Positions 49,745 through 64,000 of a DNA stretch of 64,000 bases are shown here, in pieces. The position numbers and the translations under genes are program-made. The notes under the pieces were generated by a model that saw only the letters and a list, made by a program, of their open reading frames with translations, made no database searches and was not told the DNA's origin. The stretch spans positions 992,001-1,056,000 of the forward strand of contig BPKC01000001.1 in NCBI GenBank assembly GCA_026004935.1, given 5' to 3'. Positions within the stretch are counted from its first letter, which is position 1, and each line of letters starts with the position of its first letter. This DNA is from Rhodothalassiaceae bacterium. GTDB taxonomy: Bacteria; Pseudomonadota; Alphaproteobacteria; Sphingomonadales; Rhodothalassiaceae.

Positions 49745-50985
49745 ACCGGGCGCCGGCGCAACAGGGCGGGACGGGCGCCGAAGGCGAGGGGGTCCTCGCC
49801 CGCTGGCGGGCGCTGGTCGCGGCGGGCGAGCTTGCCCGCGATCCCGATCAGGAGCGTGTCGCGGCCGCGCTGGATGCCCTGCGCGAGCGGCTGATGCGGC
49901 CGGCGCCGCGGCGGGGGCTTCTGTCGCGCATCGGCCTCGGTCTGCGCGGCGGCGCCGGGAAGGACCACGGTCCGCCCCCCGCCCCCGCACCGCGGCACAT
50001 CTACATCTGGGGCGAGGTCGGGCGCGGCAAGTCGCTGCTCATGGATCTGTTCTTCGAGTCGCTGGCGGGTGGCCCGGTCGCCGGTCGGCGCGTGCATTTC
50101 CACGAATTCATGGCGGAGGTCCATGCGCGGCTCGCCTGGTGGCGCAAGGCGCCCGCGGCGGCATGGAAGGAGGTGGGACTTGATCCCGATGGCGGGCGCA
50201 ATCCGGTGCGCGCGCATGCCCGTGAGCTCGGCCGCGGCATCCGGCTTCTGTGCTTCGACGAGTTCCAGGTCACCAACATCGCGGATGCGAGCGTGCTGGG
50301 CCAGCTTTTCGCCGCGCTGGCGGCCGGGGGCGTGAGCCTTGTCGCAACCTCCAACCGCGCGCCCGGGGAGCTCTACAAGGACGGGCTCAACCGCGACCGC
50401 TTTCTGCCGACGATCCGCTGGATCGAGGAGAATTTCGCGGTGCTCGCCATGTGCGGCCCGACGGACTACCGGCTGAAGCGGTTCGCGGGGCTCAGCACCT
50501 ATCTGGTGCCCGTGAATGCCGAGACCACCGAGCAGCTGCGCCGCGCCTTCTACCAGCTCACCGACCGCGAGGTGGAGGATCCGGCGAAGGTGCCGAGCGA
50601 CGAAATCATCGTCGGCGGGCGCCGGATCTTCGTGCCGAAGGCGATCCGCGGCGTGGCCGTCTTCTCCTTCAAGCGGCTGTGCGCCAACCCGCATGGGGCC
50701 GCCGACTATCTCGCCATCGCGCACCGCTACCACACGGTCTTCGTCGTCGCGATTCCGCAGATGGACGACCGCCACGCCGACATGGCCCATCGCTTCATGA
50801 CCATGATCGACGTGTTCTACGACCAGGGGGTCAAGCTCGTGTGCTCGGCCGCCGTGCCGCCCGACCGGCTCTATACGGGCAGGCGCGGCGCATTCGAGTT
50901 CCAGCGCACCGTCTCGCGCCTCATCGAGATGCAGACGCGCGGATATCTCGAGCGCGGCCATGGCGCGCGCGCGAACGGCGCATGA
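49741..50985 (+). CDS. zapE: ZapE/AFG1-like ATPase
   Basis: Cell-division-associated AAA-like ATPase (E. coli ZapE, mitochondrial AFG1). The 414-residue protein has Walker A IYIWGEVGRGKSLLMDLFF, Walker B IRLLCFDEFQVTNIADASVL, sensor VATSNRAPGELYKDGLNR and the end PDRLYTGRRGAFEFQRTVSR. It overlaps the ftsY stop by 4 bp and is the last gene of dapF-mtaB-ftsY-zapE. mdh follows after 144 bp. Confidence 0.92.
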   Translation: MNRAPAQQGGTGAEGEGVLARWRALVAAGELARDPDQERVAAALDALRERLMRPAPRRGLLSRIGLGLRGGAGKDHGPPPAPAPRHIYIWGEVGRGKSLLMDLFFESLAGGPVAGRRVHFHEFMAEVHARLAWWRKAPAAAWKEVGLDPDGGRNPVRAHARELGRGIRLLCFDEFQVTNIADASVLGQLFAALAAGGVSLVATSNRAPGELYKDGLNRDRFLPTIRWIEENFAVLAMCGPTDYRLKRFAGLSTYLVPVNAETTEQLRRAFYQLTDREVEDPAKVPSDEIIVGGRRIFVPKAIRGVAVFSFKRLCANPHGAADYLAIAHRYHTVFVVAIPQMDDRHADMAHRFMTMIDVFYDQGVKLVCSAAVPPDRLYTGRRGAFEFQRTVSRLIEMQTRGYLERGHGARANGA

Positions 50986-51102
50986 TGCGGCGCAGGAAGC
51001 CCTTGTCTGGCCTTGGCGAAGGCGGTAGAGCCATGGCGCGAGGAAACCGCCGCACGCCGGCGCGGTTCCCGGCCTTGCCTGCGGCACATCCGGTGCAAGT
51101 GA

Positions 51103-52092
<990 letters not shown>

Positions 52093-52215
52093 GCGGGCCG
52101 CGGCGGGCGGACGGGATGGACGGTTGCGCGGCCCGTTGTTGTGTCCGGCCGGTGTGGAAAGTAGCATTCCGACCTCGGGTCTTCCCGAAACGATGATAAA
52201 CCGGGTGGAGCGTCC

Positions 52216-53385
<1,170 letters not shown>

Positions 53386-53389
53386 GGCG

Positions 53390-54277
53390 ATGGCGATTCT
53401 GGTCGACGAAAACACGAAGGTCATCTGCCAGGGCTTCACGGGCTCGCAGGGCACCTTTCACTCCGAGCAGGCCATCGCCTACGGCACGAAGATGGTCGGC
53501 GGCGTGACACCCGGCAAAGGCGGCACGACGCATCTCGGGCTTCCCGTCTTCAACACGGTGAAGGAGGCGCGCGAGGCGACCGGCGCGGATGCGAGCGTGA
53601 TCTTCGTGCCGCCGGCCTTCGCGGCCGATGCGATCCTCGAGGCCATCGACGCGGAGATTCCGCTCGTCGTCGCGATCACCGAGGGCATACCGGTACTCGA
53701 CATGGTGCGGGTGAAGCGCGCGCTGCAGCACGCGAATACGCGGCTCATCGGCCCGAACTGTCCGGGCGTCATCACGCCGGACGCCTGCAAGATCGGCATC
53801 ATGCCCGGCCACATCCACCGGCGCGGTTCGGTGGGCATCGTCTCGCGCTCGGGAACCTTGACCTACGAGGCCGTGGCGCAGACGACGGCGGCGGGGCTCG
53901 GCCAGTCCACCTGTGTCGGCATCGGCGGCGATCCGGTGAACGGCACCAATTTCGTGGACGTGCTCGAGATGTTTCTTGCCGACGACGAGACCGAGAGCAT
54001 CATCCTCATCGGCGAGATCGGCGGCACGGCGGAGGAGGAGGCGGCGGCCTTTCTGAAGTCCGAGAAGCGCAAGAAGCCCGTCGTCGCCTTCATCGCCGGG
54101 CGCACGGCGCCGCCGGGCCGGCGGATGGGCCATGCGGGCGCCATCGTCTCGGGCGGGCAGGGCACGGCCGAAAGCAAGATCGAGGCGCTGCGCTCCGCCG
54201 GGGCCGTGATCGCGGAATCGCCGGCCAGAATCGGCGCCACGCTTCTCGCGCATCTCAAGGGAGAGCTCACCGCCTGA
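53390..54277 (+). CDS. sucD: Succinyl-CoA synthetase alpha subunit
   Basis: CoA-binding subunit carrying the phosphohistidine. The 295-residue protein shows [40 protein letters not shown] and the active-site His in [34 protein letters not shown] precedes the ATG. It is followed 50 bp later by sucA. Confidence 0.97.
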   Translation: MAILVDENTKVICQGFTGSQGTFHSEQAIAYGTKMVGGVTPGKGGTTHLGLPVFNTVKEAREATGADASVIFVPPAFAADAILEAIDAEIPLVVAITEGIPVLDMVRVKRALQHANTRLIGPNCPGVITPDACKIGIMPGHIHRRGSVGIVSRSGTLTYEAVAQTTAAGLGQSTCVGIGGDPVNGTNFVDVLEMFLADDETESIILIGEIGGTAEEEAAAFLKSEKRKKPVVAFIAGRTAPPGRRMGHAGAIVSGGQGTAESKIEALRSAGAVIAESPARIGATLLAHLKGELTA

Positions 54278-54327
54278 GCGGGCGGCGCTGCGCTTTGCTC
54301 GGGCCCGAGCCACAAGGACGGGCAGCC

Positions 54328-57243
<2,916 letters not shown>

Positions 57244-57291
57244 TCGCAGGTCCGCCCGGGGCGGGCCGGCAGCAAGAGATGGGATGGACAG

Positions 57292-58878
57292 ATGAGCGTC
57301 GAAGTCGTCGTGCCGCAGCTGGGCGAGTCGATCACCGAGGGCGTGCTCGCGCGCTGGCTGAAGAAGCCGGGCGAGAGGGTCGAGCGCGACGAGCCGATCG
57401 CCGAGCTCGAGACCGACAAGGTCGCCGTCGAGGTGCCGGCGCCCGAGGCCGGCGTGCTGGAGGAGACGCTGGTCGAGGAAGGCGAGACCGTGAAGGTCGG
57501 CGCCGTCATCGCCCGCATCGGCGAGGGCGGCGGCGCGAAGACGGCTTCCGCGAAGGCTTCCGCCGAAAGGCGGGAAAAGGACCGGAAGAAGGCCGACGCG
57601 GGGGCCGAGGACGGCACGGCGGAGAAAAAGCGGGAACTCGTCGACATCGTCGTGCCCCAGGCCGGCGAGTCGGTCACCGAAGGCACCTTGGCGAGCTGGC
57701 TGAAGAAGCAGGGCGAGGAGGTCGAGGAGGGAGAGACGGTCGCCGAGCTGGAGACCGACAAGGCGGCGCTGGAGCTGCCGGCGCCCGTCGCCGGCGTGCT
57801 CGCCGAGGTGCTGGTGGAGGAGGGCGCGACGGTGCATCCGGGCGATGTCATCGGCCGGATCGCGAAGGGTGAGAAGGCGGCCGCACGCGCGGCGGCGCCG
57901 GCCGGCAGGGCGGAGTTCGGCAAGGCGGAGTCCGGCGAGGCCGAGGCGGGCGCCATGGAGGCGCCTGCCGGCGAGGGCCGGCCGCTCTCGCCCGCCGTGC
58001 GGCGGATCATCGAGCAGTATCACCTCGATCCCGACTCGATCCCCGCGACCGGCAAGGACGGCCGGCTGACCAAGGAGGACGTGCTGCGCGCCATCGATTC
58101 CGGGATCGCGCGCATCAAGCCGGACTGGGTGCCGCGCAGGCCCGCTGCGGCTGCCGCCGAGCCGGCGGGCGAGGCCGCTCCCCGCGAGGAGCGGGTGCCC
58201 ATGTCGCGGCTGAGAAAACGCATCGCCGAGCGCCTGAAGCAGGCTCAGAGCACGGCGGCGATGCTGACCACCTTCAACGACGTCGACATGTCGGCCGTGA
58301 TCGCCGAGCGCCAGAAATACCGCGATCTGTTCGAGAAGAAGCACGGCATCCGCCTCGGCTTCATGTCCTTCTTCGTGAAGGCGGCGGTGATGGCGCTCAA
58401 AGAGGTCCCCGCCGTCAATGCCCGCATCGACGGCGACGACATCGTCTACCAGAACTTCTACGACATCGGGGTCGCGGTCGCGGCACCCCAGGGGCTGGTG
58501 GTGCCGGTGGTGCGCGATGCCGACCGGCTGTCCTTCGCGGACACCGAGAAGACCATCGCCGAGCTCGCGAAGAAGGCCCGCGACGGCAAGCTGACGCTGG
58601 AGGACCTGCAGGGCGGCACCTTCACCATCACCAACGGCGGCATCTTCGGCTCGCTGTTCTCCACTCCGATCCTCAACCCGCCGCAATCCGCGATCCTCGG
58701 CATGCACCGGATCGAGGAGCGACCGGTGGTGAAGAATGGCGAGATCGTGATCCGGCCGATGATGTATCTGGCGCTCACCTACGACCACCGCCTGATCGAC
58801 GGGCGCGAGGCGGTCACCTTCCTGAAGCGCATCAAGGAGGCGATCGAGGATCCGAGCCGCCTGTTGCTCGATCTGTGA
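57292..58878 (+). CDS. sucB: 2-oxoglutarate dehydrogenase E2 with two lipoyl domains
   Basis: Dihydrolipoamide succinyltransferase, the core of the complex. The 528-residue protein is longer than usual E2o (about 400-420) because it has two N-terminal lipoyl domains: lipoyl Lys43 in [11 protein letters not shown] and Lys157 in [11 protein letters not shown], joined by an Ala/Lys/Glu-rich linker (about 78-113). The E3-binding domain (about 227-262) starts [19 protein letters not shown]. The catalytic domain ends with [20 protein letters not shown] (HxxxDG). The position between sucA and lpd supports E2o. The two lipoyl domains match each other closely, implying internal duplication. Confidence 0.95.
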   Translation: MSVEVVVPQLGESITEGVLARWLKKPGERVERDEPIAELETDKVAVEVPAPEAGVLEETLVEEGETVKVGAVIARIGEGGGAKTASAKASAERREKDRKKADAGAEDGTAEKKRELVDIVVPQAGESVTEGTLASWLKKQGEEVEEGETVAELETDKAALELPAPVAGVLAEVLVEEGATVHPGDVIGRIAKGEKAAARAAAPAGRAEFGKAESGEAEAGAMEAPAGEGRPLSPAVRRIIEQYHLDPDSIPATGKDGRLTKEDVLRAIDSGIARIKPDWVPRRPAAAAAEPAGEAAPREERVPMSRLRKRIAERLKQAQSTAAMLTTFNDVDMSAVIAERQKYRDLFEKKHGIRLGFMSFFVKAAVMALKEVPAVNARIDGDDIVYQNFYDIGVAVAAPQGLVVPVVRDADRLSFADTEKTIAELAKKARDGKLTLEDLQGGTFTITNGGIFGSLFSTPILNPPQSAILGMHRIEERPVVKNGEIVIRPMMYLALTYDHRLIDGREAVTFLKRIKEAIEDPSRLLLDL

Positions 58879-58976
58879 CGAGGCGCTAAGGAGCCGGCCG
58901 ACGGATGAGCCGCCAGCCGTCGCGGGGCGCGCGGCCGGCGGGCGGCATGTCCAACAGGGATCAAGGAGCGGGACGG

Positions 58977-60386
58977 ATGGCACAGGAATTCGACGTCGTC
59001 GTGATCGGCGCGGGCCCGGGCGGCTATGTCGCGGCGATCCGCGCGGCCCAGCTCGGTCTCAAGACCGCCTGCATCGAGAAGCGCGAGACGCTGGGCGGCA
59101 CCTGCCTCAACGTCGGCTGCATCCCCTCCAAGGCTCTTCTGCACGCCACCGAAAAACTGGCCGAAATCAGGGAAGGTCACCTCGAGGCCTGGGGCATTTC
59201 CGTCGGCGACGTGAAGGTGGACGTCAAGGCGCTGATCAAGGCCAAGCAGGAATCGGTCGACGGGCTGACGAAGGGGGTCGCGTTCCTGTTCAAGAAGAAC
59301 AAGGTCGCCTGGATCAAGGGCACGGCGCGCTTCGTCGATCAGAAGACGCTGAAGGTCGCCCTCAACGACGGCGGCGAGGAGACGGTCAAGGCGAAGAACA
59401 TCGTCATCGCCACCGGCTCGAAGGTCGCGACCCTGCCGGGGGTCGAGATCGACGGCGAGCAGGTGATCTCGTCCACCGAGGCGCTGGAGCTGACCAGCGT
59501 GCCGCAGTCGCTGATCGTGATCGGCGGCGGCTACATCGGCCTCGAGATGGGCTCGGTGTGGAGCCGGCTCGGCGCGAAGGTCACGGTGATCGAGTTCCTG
59601 GACCGGATCCTGCCGGGGATGGATGGCGAGGTCTCCAGGCAGATGACGCGCATCCTCAAGAAGCAGGGCCTCGACATCCGCACGTCCACCAGGGTGACGA
59701 AGGTCGAGCGTCTGAAGTCCAAGGTGAAGGTGACGGTGGAGCCGGCCTCGGGCGGCAAGGCCGAGGTGATCGAGGCCGAAAAGGTGCTGGTCGCGGTGGG
59801 ACGCAAGCCGAACACCGACGGTCTGGCGCTCGAGAAGGCGGGGCTTGAGACCGACGAGAAGGGCCGCATCCCGATCCGCGAGAACTTTGCCACCGCCGTG
59901 CCGGGCATCTGGGCGATCGGCGATGTCGTGGAAGGGCCCATGCTCGCCCACAAGGCCGAGGACGAAGGGATCGCGGTGGCGGAAAACATCGCGGGTCTTC
60001 AGGGCATGGTGAACCATGACGTGATCCCCGCGGTGGTCTACACCCATCCCGAGGCCGCGATGGTCGGCAAGACCGAGGAGGAGCTGAAGGCCGCCGGCGT
60101 GAAATACCGGGTCGGGATGTTCCCGATGCTCGCCAATTCCCGCGCCAAGACGAACAAGGAGGCGGACGGCTTCGTGAAGATCCTCGCCGATGCCGAGACC
60201 GACCGGGTGCTCGGCGTGCACATCGTCTCGACCATGGCCGGGACGATGATCGCGGAAGCCGCGCTGGCCATGGAGTTCGGCGCGAGCGCGGAGGACATCG
60301 CGCTGACCTGCCATGCGCATCCGACGCATCCGGAGGCGGTCAAGGAGGCGGCGCTCGCCGTCCACAAACGGGCGATCCACGTCTAG
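58977..60386 (+). CDS. lpdA: Dihydrolipoyl dehydrogenase (E3)
   Basis: FAD disulfide oxidoreductase that reoxidises dihydrolipoamide on E2. The 469-residue protein has VVVIGAGPGGYVAAIRAAQL, the redox-active disulfide in GGTCLNVGCIPSKALLHATE, the NAD motif VIGGGYIGLEMGSVWSRLG, IWAIGDVVEGPMLAHKAEDE and the active-site base in CHAHPTHPEAVKEAA. ATG 58977 has AAGGAG 8 nt upstream; the open frame before it is not part of the family. It completes sucA-sucB-lpdA. Confidence 0.96.
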   Translation: MAQEFDVVVIGAGPGGYVAAIRAAQLGLKTACIEKRETLGGTCLNVGCIPSKALLHATEKLAEIREGHLEAWGISVGDVKVDVKALIKAKQESVDGLTKGVAFLFKKNKVAWIKGTARFVDQKTLKVALNDGGEETVKAKNIVIATGSKVATLPGVEIDGEQVISSTEALELTSVPQSLIVIGGGYIGLEMGSVWSRLGAKVTVIEFLDRILPGMDGEVSRQMTRILKKQGLDIRTSTRVTKVERLKSKVKVTVEPASGGKAEVIEAEKVLVAVGRKPNTDGLALEKAGLETDEKGRIPIRENFATAVPGIWAIGDVVEGPMLAHKAEDEGIAVAENIAGLQGMVNHDVIPAVVYTHPEAAMVGKTEEELKAAGVKYRVGMFPMLANSRAKTNKEADGFVKILADAETDRVLGVHIVSTMAGTMIAEAALAMEFGASAEDIALTCHAHPTHPEAVKEAALAVHKRAIHV

Positions 60387-60487
60387 GGCGCCTCGCGCGA
60401 TCCGCAGGTTGCGAGCGGCGGGCCGGGGCGCGATGCTCCGGCCCTCGTTCATCGACCATTTCCCGTTCATGAGAGCAGGTGAAGGTG

Positions 60488-62110
60488 ATGACGACGATGA
60501 CGGACGGTTCTGCGGACCTTGCGGCTCTGGCGCGCCAGGCGCGCGCCTGGCCGTTCGAGGAGGCGCGCAAGATCCTCGCGCGCTTCGCCGACCGCGCGCC
60601 GGACCGGCCCGTGCTGTTCGAGACGGGCTACGGCCCCTCCGGGCTGCCGCACATCGGCACCTTCGGGGAGGTCGTGCGCACGACCATGGTCCGCCACGCG
60701 CTTGCCGTGATGACCGGCTGGCCCACACGGCTCGTCTGCTTTTCCGACGACATGGACGCGCTGCGCAAGGTGCCGGACAATGTGCCGAACCGCGAGATGC
60801 TGGCCGAGCACTTGGGCAAGCCGCTCACCAGCGTGCCCGACCCCTTCGGCACCCATGACAGCTTCGGCGCCCACAACAATGCGCGGCTGAAGGCATTCCT
60901 CGACCAGTTCGGCTTCGACTACGAATTCCATTCGGCCACCGAATGCTATCGCTCGGGCCGTTTCGATGCGGCGCTCAAGGCCATCCTCCGCCACTATGAC
61001 GAGGTGATGGCCGTCGTGCTTCCCACGCTCGGCGAGGAGCGGCGGCGCACCTACTCGCCCTTCCTGCCGATCAGTCCGAAGACGGGACGCGTGCTGCAGG
61101 TGCCGCTTGTCGACCGCGACGTCGAGGCCGGGACCGTCACCTTCCGCGACGAGAACGGCGAGCTGGTGACCGTCCCCGTCACCGGGGGGCATGTGAAGTG
61201 CCAATGGAAGGTGGACTGGGCGATGCGCTGGTTCGCGCTCGGCGTGGACTACGAGATGGCGGGCAAGGATCTGATCGATTCGGTGCGCCTGTCATCCCGC
61301 ATCTGCCGCATCCTCGGCGGCCGGCCGCCGGAGGGCTTCATCTACGAGCTGTTCCTCGACGAAAACGGCGAGAAGATCTCCAAGTCCAAGGGCAATGGCC
61401 TCGCGATCGAGGACTGGCTCGAATACGCAAGCCCCGAATCGCTCGCGCTGTTCATGTTTCAGGCTCCGCGCCGGGCGAAGAGGCTCTATTTCGACGTCAT
61501 TCCGAAGACGGTGGACGACTACTACCGCTTCCGCGCGGCCTATTGGGACGAGGACTGGCCGCAGCGCCTCGAAAATCCGGTCTGGCACATCCATTCGGGC
61601 GAGGTGCCGCGGGCCGTGCCGCCGATCTCGTTTTCCCTGCTGCTCAATCTCGTGGCCGCCGCGCATGCGCCGGACAAGCGCATGCTGTGGGGGTTCGTGG
61701 AGAAATACGCGGGCGAGGTGGAAGCGGGCGCGCGCGCCGAGCTCGACCGGCTCATGGACTACGCGCTCGCCTACTACCGCGACTTCGTGGAACCCAACAA
61801 GCGTTACCGGGCGCCCACCGAGCTGGAGCGCGCCGCGCTCCAGGATCTGCTCGCGCGGCTGCGCGGCCTGCCGGAGGGCACGCCTGCCGAGGACATCCAG
61901 AACCTCGTCTACGAGGTCGGCAAGGCGCATCCCTTCGCCAATCTGCGGGACTGGTTCCGGGCGCTCTACGAGGTGCTGCTCGGCGAATCCTCGGGTCCGC
62001 GCTTCGGCGGCTTCGTCGCGCTGTACGGGGTGGCCAACACCTGCCGGCTCATCGAGCGCGCACTCGCGGGCGAGGATCCGTCCCGGCGCAGCGGCGACAC
62101 GGCTTCCTGA
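60488..62110 (+). CDS. lysK: Class I lysyl-tRNA synthetase
   Basis: Charges tRNA-Lys using the archaeal-type class I fold found in most Alphaproteobacteria instead of class II LysS. The 540-residue protein has the HIGH-like motif [38 protein letters not shown] (KMSKS-like) and the C-terminal helix-bundle anticodon domain. Three in-frame starts are close together (GTG 60479, ATG 60488, ATG 60497); I chose 60488 from spacing to AGG/AAGG. It lies about 100 bp after lpdA. The repeat cluster R4 begins 27 bp after its stop. Confidence 0.94.
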   Translation: MTTMTDGSADLAALARQARAWPFEEARKILARFADRAPDRPVLFETGYGPSGLPHIGTFGEVVRTTMVRHALAVMTGWPTRLVCFSDDMDALRKVPDNVPNREMLAEHLGKPLTSVPDPFGTHDSFGAHNNARLKAFLDQFGFDYEFHSATECYRSGRFDAALKAILRHYDEVMAVVLPTLGEERRRTYSPFLPISPKTGRVLQVPLVDRDVEAGTVTFRDENGELVTVPVTGGHVKCQWKVDWAMRWFALGVDYEMAGKDLIDSVRLSSRICRILGGRPPEGFIYELFLDENGEKISKSKGNGLAIEDWLEYASPESLALFMFQAPRRAKRLYFDVIPKTVDDYYRFRAAYWDEDWPQRLENPVWHIHSGEVPRAVPPISFSLLLNLVAAAHAPDKRMLWGFVEKYAGEVEAGARAELDRLMDYALAYYRDFVEPNKRYRAPTELERAALQDLLARLRGLPEGTPAEDIQNLVYEVGKAHPFANLRDWFRALYEVLLGESSGPRFGGFVALYGVANTCRLIERALAGEDPSRRSGDTAS

Positions 62111-62136
62111 CGCCGACACGCCACCGGACCGCCCGC

Positions 62137-62760
62137 CGGGTTTCTCGGCGAACCCACGAGGCCTGCGTGACAACCCGACGCCGGAGGCCATCTCGGCCGT
62201 CGGCTGGACCCGCCGGTCGAGCCGGCGGGTGACGAGGAGAAAGTGCCGGCAGGTGGCGAGTAGCACGCATGCACGCGCCGCTGCCGCTCCCCGTTCCGCT
62301 GGCTGATGACTGACAACTGACGACTGATCACTGAACCGTCGTTCGCCGGCTTGACCGGCGAACCCATGAGGCCTGCGTGTCGGCCCGGGCGCCGGAGGGC
62401 ATTTCGACCGTCGGCTGGACCCGCCGGTCAAGCCGGCGGGTGACGAGGAGAGAGTGCCGGCGGGTGACGAGGAGTACGCATGCACGCGCCGCTGCCGCTC
62501 CCCGTTCCGCTGGCTGACGACTGACAACTGACGACTGGTCACTGAATCGTCGTTCGCCGGCTCGACCGGCGAACCCATGAGGCCTGCGTGACAACCCGAC
62601 GCCGGAGGCCATCTCGGCCGTCCGCTGGACCCGCCGGTCAAGCCGGCAGGTGACGCAAAGCGGGAGAGCCGGGCAGGAGCCGAGCAGCCCGGCGCCGCGC
62701 GCGGTGCGCCCGATCACTGACGAAAGACGGCTGACCACCGACGATCGATGATCGACGACT
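62137..62760. repeat. Dispersed palindromic repeat cluster (R4)
   Basis: Occupies the 667-bp gene-free interval between lysK and the PqqD-like gene. Three units are recognisable (about 62137-62336, 62337-62552 and 62553-62760). Units have paired GC palindromes, GCATGCACGCGCCGCTGCCG and ACTGA heptads; the last one degenerates into GACGATCGATGATCGACG. Frames across it are repeat-derived and not proteins. Confidence 0.88.
62337..62552. repeat. 216-bp repeat unit, identical to 25801-26016
   Basis: Identical over all 216 positions to the unit at 25801-26016, in the same orientation. The neighbouring units on either side are diverged. Confidence 0.92.
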
Positions 62761-62777
62761 GATTGCCGATGCCCGGC

Positions 62778-63992
62778 TCAGGCGGCGCGGGGCAGGGGAA
62801 AGCGGGCTCCGAGTGCGGACCGCGCCGCCGCGGGGTCGTCGAGCCCCAGGCGCAGGACGGGGCGTTCGGCAAGCCATTCCTCCATCAGCTCGACGAGGCG
62901 ACCCGCCGGCGGCCGGCCGGTCCGGCCGCTGAGCTCGCGCGCGAGCATCGCGATCGCGGCGGGCGCCGCGATCGGCTCGAGCGGGGCATCGCCGGGCTCG
63001 GGAATCACGAGGGCCGCAAGCTCGTCACGCGCCAGGGCGCCCGGCAGCGGCGGGCGGGCCGGGGCCAGCGCCACGGCGCCCGCGCGCGTCGCGATCCGGA
63101 GCGGCAGGGCGAGGGGGCGGACCGCACCCGGCCCTTCAAGATCGATACGCACGGCACCATGCGCGCCCCCCTCGCCGGCCAGCGCCAGCGCCGCCGCATC
63201 GAACCCCGCCTCGGCGCGGCTTGCGATGAGAATGGCGCCGCCGTCACCGATCGGCACCAGGCGGCCCGGCATCAGAATGGCGCCATCGGCACCTGCCAGC
63301 TCGAACAGCATCTGCCAAAGCACGAGCCCCAGCTCGTCCAGCCGGCGCGGACCCGTGACGAGCCGGTCGCCGAGCGCCACCTGATAGCCGCCGCCCGCCG
63401 GCAGCAGCGCAAGCTCCGGCACCGCCCCGGATCCTTCCCGCGCGTCGGCGGCGAGCGGCGCAAGGAGCGGTGCGAACCGCGCCGCAGCCGCCGGACAGGC
63501 GAGCCTGAGCCGCACCGCCCGCCCGCCGACCGCGAGCGGCAGCACGACCGCGTCCCCGCTGTGCGAGGCCGGCGCATCCGGGCGCGGGACGGCCCGGTCC
63601 GGGTCGCTGCCCGCCAGCCGGATCAGGCCTTCGCGCACCCAGTCGACGACGAGCGCCCACACGCTCTCGCGGGTGGCCCAGGGATCGCCGCTCGCGGCGG
63701 CGAGCTCGTCGGCGATGCGGGTGACCGGTTCGCCCCCGGCAAGCCGCAGCCACACGAGGCTCGCCACCTCGTTGAGGCGGATCACCCGCCCGCTCCTGCC
63801 GGCATAAAGCAGCACCCGGTCATCCTCGTAGAGCTCGCCGACGTCCCCGGGCAGGAACACGAGGTCGGGCACGGAGCCGTGGATGTGGCGGACGAGCGCG
63901 ATGTCCGCCGCCCGCGGGGCCGCCAGCGACGCGAGGTGGCCCGCCGGATCCGGCCCCGGGCAGACGAGGCGGAAGCCGCCGCGCGCAGCCAT
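62778..63992 (-). CDS. PqqD-like / HprK-related fusion protein
   Basis: A protein of at least 404 residues. About residues 40-115 look like a PqqD fold (RVIRLNEVASLVWLRLAGGE, then DWVREGLIRLAG), the domain that binds RiPP leader peptides. The rest resembles HPr-kinase-related proteins of PqqD/HprK systems: GDGGAILIASRAEAGFDAAA aligns with the usual P-loop region, but the GxSGxGKS residues are absent, so ATP binding is doubtful. The ATG at 63992 has no visible ribosome site in the 8 bp left before the window edge, so the true start may lie outside. It may belong to a maturation system continuing beyond the window. Confidence 0.62.
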   Translation of the reverse strand: MAARGGFRLVCPGPDPAGHLASLAAPRAADIALVRHIHGSVPDLVFLPGDVGELYEDDRVLLYAGRSGRVIRLNEVASLVWLRLAGGEPVTRIADELAAASGDPWATRESVWALVVDWVREGLIRLAGSDPDRAVPRPDAPASHSGDAVVLPLAVGGRAVRLRLACPAAAARFAPLLAPLAADAREGSGAVPELALLPAGGGYQVALGDRLVTGPRRLDELGLVLWQMLFELAGADGAILMPGRLVPIGDGGAILIASRAEAGFDAAALALAGEGGAHGAVRIDLEGPGAVRPLALPLRIATRAGAVALAPARPPLPGALARDELAALVIPEPGDAPLEPIAAPAAIAMLARELSGRTGRPPAGRLVELMEEWLAERPVLRLGLDDPAAARSALGARFPLPRAA

Positions 63993-64000
63993 CTGCCGGT

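Noticed and set aside
60420-60443. Hairpin between lpdA and lysK as terminator
   Set aside because: A GGGCCGG/CCGGCCC stem exists but no U tract follows; such stems are common by chance at this GC content.
61292-62641. A 449-codon minus-strand frame over lysK and repeat cluster R4
   Set aside because: Half is antisense to lysK and half is repeat sequence.
62137-62760. CRISPR array
   Set aside because: The repeats are about 200 bp long with internal palindromes, have no regular short spacers, and no cas genes are present.

Overview
The window is a GC-rich chromosomal stretch from an aerobic alphaproteobacterium. The order is not resolved from sequence alone; a Rhodospirillales-like group is my best guess. 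Evidence: the alphaproteobacterial gene orders mdh-sucC-sucD-sucA-sucB-lpd, dapF-mtaB-ftsY-zapE and hflK-hflC-(DUF2065)-degP, a class I (archaeal-type) lysyl-tRNA synthetase, an sdhC-D-A-B complex II operon, and a TIGR02186-type membrane protein beside a TSUP exporter. No rRNA, tRNA, CRISPR array, transposase or integrase was recognised.

Layout. 1-5.8 kb: a partial hypothetical gene, an Mrp-type ATPase, and the hflKC/DUF2065/Do-protease membrane quality-control set. 5.9-9.8 kb: ubiA, followed by a 2.9-kb AT-rich accessory segment bracketed by a 61-bp duplication of the ubiA 3' end. 9.8-16.7 kb: HIG1-like protein, cobalamin adenosyltransferase, etfBA, 3-hydroxybutyryl-CoA dehydrogenase, folK, 3-hydroxyisobutyryl-CoA hydrolase and 3-hydroxyisobutyrate dehydrogenase (fatty acid and valine oxidation). 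17-18.7 kb: a small bacteriocin-like operon among repeats. 18.7-25.7 kb: glpK/glpD, DUF1028, a TusA-like protein, TIGR02186 and TSUP. 26.4-29.8 kb: sdhCDAB. 30-32.5 kb: DUF389, a secreted hypothetical protein, Dps. 32.7-43.7 kb: an aromatic catabolic block (2-aminobenzoyl-CoA-type pathway under a MarR regulator, with a divergent cyclase-family hydrolase and two indolepyruvate-oxidoreductase-like subunits). 43.7-46.5 kb: a second AT-rich peptide locus. 46.6-51 kb: dapF-mtaB-ftsY-zapE. 51.1-62.1 kb: TCA-cycle operon and lysK. 62.8-64 kb: a PqqD/HprK-like fusion.

The most interesting content is three small-peptide loci. Two (about 6.9-9.6 kb and 43.7-46.5 kb) have the same order: four-cysteine precursor peptide, intergenic hairpin, MvdC/MvdD-type ATP-grasp ligase, secreted protein. 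They look like two members of one ATP-grasp RiPP (graspetide-like) family. The third (about 17.0-18.0 kb) encodes a Gly/Ala-rich bacteriocin-like peptide and a small membrane protein that may confer immunity. All three peptides share a leader motif of the form R-x-L-[ST]-x-x-E-[IM]-x-x-[IV]-x-G. No exporter or leader peptidase is present, so those functions must lie elsewhere. A dispersed repeat family, rich in REP-like palindromes and carrying an ACTGA heptad module, sits at four operon boundaries. Two copies are identical over 216 bp although 36.5 kb apart.

Metabolically the window is coherent. Acyl-CoA, valine and aromatic breakdown feed electrons to ETF and complex II, and carbon to the 2-oxoglutarate dehydrogenase, succinyl-CoA synthetase and malate dehydrogenase block.
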